DNA of 64,000 nt from assembly GCF_002933395.1 (NCBI RefSeq), contig NZ_PKFN01000013.1, positions 1 through 64,000 on the forward strand, written 5' to 3'. This document shows, in pieces, positions 62,270 to 64,000 of the stretch. A model generated the notes under the pieces. The model was given only the letters and a program-made list of their open reading frames with translations. It searched no databases and was not told the DNA's origin. The stretch is from Yoonia maritima (GTDB taxonomy: Bacteria > Pseudomonadota > Alphaproteobacteria > Rhodobacterales > Rhodobacteraceae). Each line of letters starts with the position of its first letter. The stretch's first letter is position 1. The translations under genes and the position numbers were made by a program.

Positions 62270-63331
62270 ATGTTGCGTCTAAATGTCTTGGTTGCGTCGG
62301 CGGCATTGATCATTGGGTCACCTGCCGTTGCGGAAACGCCATTGACCGTGGTGATTGTCACCGCACAGTCAACTGAACTGGAACGCGGAATTTCGCTAAC
62401 AGGTGAAATCGTTGCACGAAATTCCCTGAGCGTATCATTTCCAAGCGGCGGCCGCATTGAAAGTGTTGAGGTCCGTGAGGGTGATGTCGTCGAGGCCGGT
62501 GCCGTATTAGCGCGTATCACAGCCATTCAGCAAGAGCAGGCGCTTCGTGCCGCGCGCGCCGGTGTTTCGACGGCTACCGCTGATAGGGATCAAGCGCTCG
62601 AAGATCTTCGTCGCCAAGATGCACTGCTCGAGCGGGGGGCAACAACACGCGTTTCTCGCGACAATGCTGCTGACCAGACGCGCGTTAAGGAAGGCGTTCT
62701 TGCGCAAGCGCGGGCGGATTTAGACCTTGCCGAAAAGGCGCTGGAAGACACTGTTGTAACTGCGCCAGGGGCCGCAACCGTCACCGCACGCTATGCGGAG
62801 CCGGGGCAGGTTGTCGGCGCGGTTGAACCCGTTGTTGAACTTGCGTTAGGTGGCGCGGTCGATGCGGTGTTTGATGTCCCTGAAAACCTTATGACCAGTA
62901 CAAATCAAATCGAACACGTGCGTATGTTCCCGTTGGAACGCCCCAGCCAACTGTTTGAGGGCATCGTGAGAGAGGTGTCGCCTCTTGTTGACCCAACGAC
63001 AGGTACTGTCGCTGTTAAGGTGAGCGTCGACGACAAACCAAACGGTATCGAATATGGCGATGCCGTCCGCGGTTCTACAACTGAATCAGTCGGTGAGGCT
63101 GTCGTCCTTCCTTATAGTGCGATGAGCGCGTCCGCGCAGGGCCCCGCAGTGTGGGTGGTGGACCCAGAAACGATGCGGGTATCGCTTGCGCAGATTACAG
63201 TGGACCGGTTTGAAACTGGAAACATCTTAGTCGCGGACGGTATTGAGGAAGGCGCGCAGGTTGTTTCAGCGGGTGCGCAGTTGCTTTACCCCGGCCGCCT
63301 TGTTCGCACCGAAGCGGAGACAAACGAATGA
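62270..63331 (+). CDS. RND efflux periplasmic adaptor (membrane fusion protein) 1
   Basis: The start at ATG 62270 has AGGGGAAAGCG upstream. The 353-residue protein has a Sec signal (ending VAETP, about residue 20), a barrel-sandwich/lipoyl half (VRVEGDVVEAGAVL style, here EVREGDVVEAGAVLARI), an alpha-hairpin (about 85-155), the second lipoyl half (VTAPGAATVTARYAEPGQVV) and a beta-barrel domain (about 185-270). It links an inner-membrane RND pump to the outer-membrane channel. A second adaptor gene overlaps its stop (ATGA). Confidence 0.92.
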   Translation: MLRLNVLVASAALIIGSPAVAETPLTVVIVTAQSTELERGISLTGEIVARNSLSVSFPSGGRIESVEVREGDVVEAGAVLARITAIQQEQALRAARAGVSTATADRDQALEDLRRQDALLERGATTRVSRDNAADQTRVKEGVLAQARADLDLAEKALEDTVVTAPGAATVTARYAEPGQVVGAVEPVVELALGGAVDAVFDVPENLMTSTNQIEHVRMFPLERPSQLFEGIVREVSPLVDPTTGTVAVKVSVDDKPNGIEYGDAVRGSTTESVGEAVVLPYSAMSASAQGPAVWVVDPETMRVSLAQITVDRFETGNILVADGIEEGAQVVSAGAQLLYPGRLVRTEAETNE

Positions 63332-64000
63332 ACCGTCTATTTCTATTACTCGCCTTGATGAGCGGCCAATCCGCTTTCGCGGAATCCGCGCCAGTATCGG
63401 CCGAAATCGTGTCGGATGTTCCTCGGCCAGTTATATCACGCCGTGTTGGCGCAGATGCTGTGCAGCAGGCGACATATATCGGGACGGTTGCTGCCGGTAA
63501 CGAAGTGTCTCTTGGCTTTCCGATCAGCGGCACAATGGTAGAACGCCGGGTTGATTTGGGTGCCTTGGTTGCCAAGGGCGATGTTTTAGCGCTGCTAGAC
63601 CCAAAAGATTTGCAGGCCGAAGAGCGTAGCTCTCAGGCAGGTGTTCTTGTTGCTGAAACGAATTTAGGAGCAGCCCAAGAAGCATGGAACCGTGCTGTTG
63701 AACTGGCAGAACGTGGCGTTGATTCCGCCACGCGTCAGGAAGATGCACAGCGGGCTTTGGTCGCAGCGCAAGCTGGTGTCGAACAAGCCCAAGCAAACCT
63801 CGCAAGCGCCCAAGACAAACTTGACCTTGCTGAGTTACGCGCACCACAAGACGGTGTGATCACCGGAGCTTATGAAGATGCAGGCGCACTGGTTTCGCCG
63901 GGTCTAGAGGTGTTGCGCCTTGCGAACACTGATCGCCGAGAAATCGTCGTGGATATCAGCGAACAGGGTCTTGCTGAACTAGAAATCGGAACGGTGTTTG
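63328..64000 (+). CDS. RND efflux periplasmic adaptor 2, cut by window end
   Basis: ATG 63328 overlaps the previous stop (ATGA), and the frame stays open to the end of the window (224 codons). A Sec signal (MNRLFLLLALMSGQSAFA) is followed by a lipoyl half (VDLGALVAKGDVLALLDPKD), an alpha-hairpin (about 105-160) and the second lipoyl half (LRAPQDGVITGAYEDAGALV). It is distinct in sequence from the first adaptor. The RND pump itself presumably follows beyond 64000. Confidence 0.9.
   Translation, partial: MNRLFLLLALMSGQSAFAESAPVSAEIVSDVPRPVISRRVGADAVQQATYIGTVAAGNEVSLGFPISGTMVERRVDLGALVAKGDVLALLDPKDLQAEERSSQAGVLVAETNLGAAQEAWNRAVELAERGVDSATRQEDAQRALVAAQAGVEQAQANLASAQDKLDLAELRAPQDGVITGAYEDAGALVSPGLEVLRLANTDRREIVVDISEQGLAELEIGTVF

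Noticed and set aside
1..64000. CRISPR arrays, tRNA, rRNA and toxin-antitoxin or defence genes
   Set aside because: No regularly spaced repeats, no tRNA cloverleaf or rRNA segment that I could recognise, and no recognisable defence or toxin-antitoxin proteins.

Overview
The window looks like a chromosome segment of a marine alphaproteobacterium of the Roseobacter group (Rhodobacterales). The evidence is the Roseobacter-style gene repertoire (heme locus with hmuSTUV and its own TonB/ExbB/ExbD, frc-type sugar ABC operon, orphan TRAP binding protein, group-2 capsule export genes), moderate GC content, and decayed insertion sequences. A relative of Octadecabacter or Loktanella would fit, but this is inference; no rRNA or tRNA gene is present to settle it.

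Layout. 1-1900: decayed IS3-type and IS110-type transposase genes, each broken by an apparent one-base frameshift, then IS-like flanking DNA. 1.9-2.9 kb: a YeiH-family membrane protein. 2.9-11.5 kb: a complete heme acquisition locus in two divergent arms. The minus arm encodes an outer-membrane receptor, a small periplasmic protein, ExbB, two ExbD paralogues and TonB. The plus arm is hmuSTUV. The second ExbD has Asn where the proton-carrying Asp of the membrane helix normally sits.

11.6-31.2 kb holds the most interesting block. A secreted beta-helix/RTX protein and a LuxR-type regulator lie next to a 16-kb, 12-gene co-directional cluster in the order algD, alg8, alg44, algA, algG-like, algI, algJ, an unnamed Sel1-like gene, algX, algF, a large algK-like Sel1 gene, algL-like. 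Precursor synthesis, polymerisation and O-acetylation genes look intact. Four other components have lost the residues that define their activity: the AlgG-like beta-helix has no DPHD motif, the AlgL-like protein has lost the His, Arg and Tyr of its active site, the C-terminal domain of AlgA has no cupin metal site, and the Alg44 PilZ region has no RxxxR c-di-GMP motif. No algE porin is present, and the AlgK-like protein is about twice the usual size and is not a lipoprotein. I infer a variant system making an acetylated polymannuronate-like polymer that is not epimerised, with the epimerase and lyase folds kept as scaffold.

31.3-39.7 kb: an iron-siderophore locus (AraC regulator, TonB-dependent receptor, Tat-exported binding protein, double-length FhuB-type permease, ATPase, and an ABC half-exporter). 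40-43 kb: a minus-strand unit encoding an FNT-family anion channel, a fused PP2C phosphatase/Ser-Thr kinase and cyanase. 43.6-47.9 kb: a fructose-type ABC transporter operon divergent from a ROK repressor. 47.9-52.7 kb: a LysR regulator divergent from a three-component cytochrome P450 system and an orphan TRAP binding protein. 53.3-61.5 kb: a compact group-2 capsule export operon (kpsS, D, F, C, E, M, T) without kpsU or polymer-specific glycosyltransferases. 61.5-64 kb: a TetR repressor divergent from two tandem RND periplasmic adaptors, the second cut by the window edge. A duplicated operator-like repeat lies between them.

All family assignments rest on reading motifs and gene order by eye. 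No database search was run, and motif comparisons with characterised proteins are from memory.
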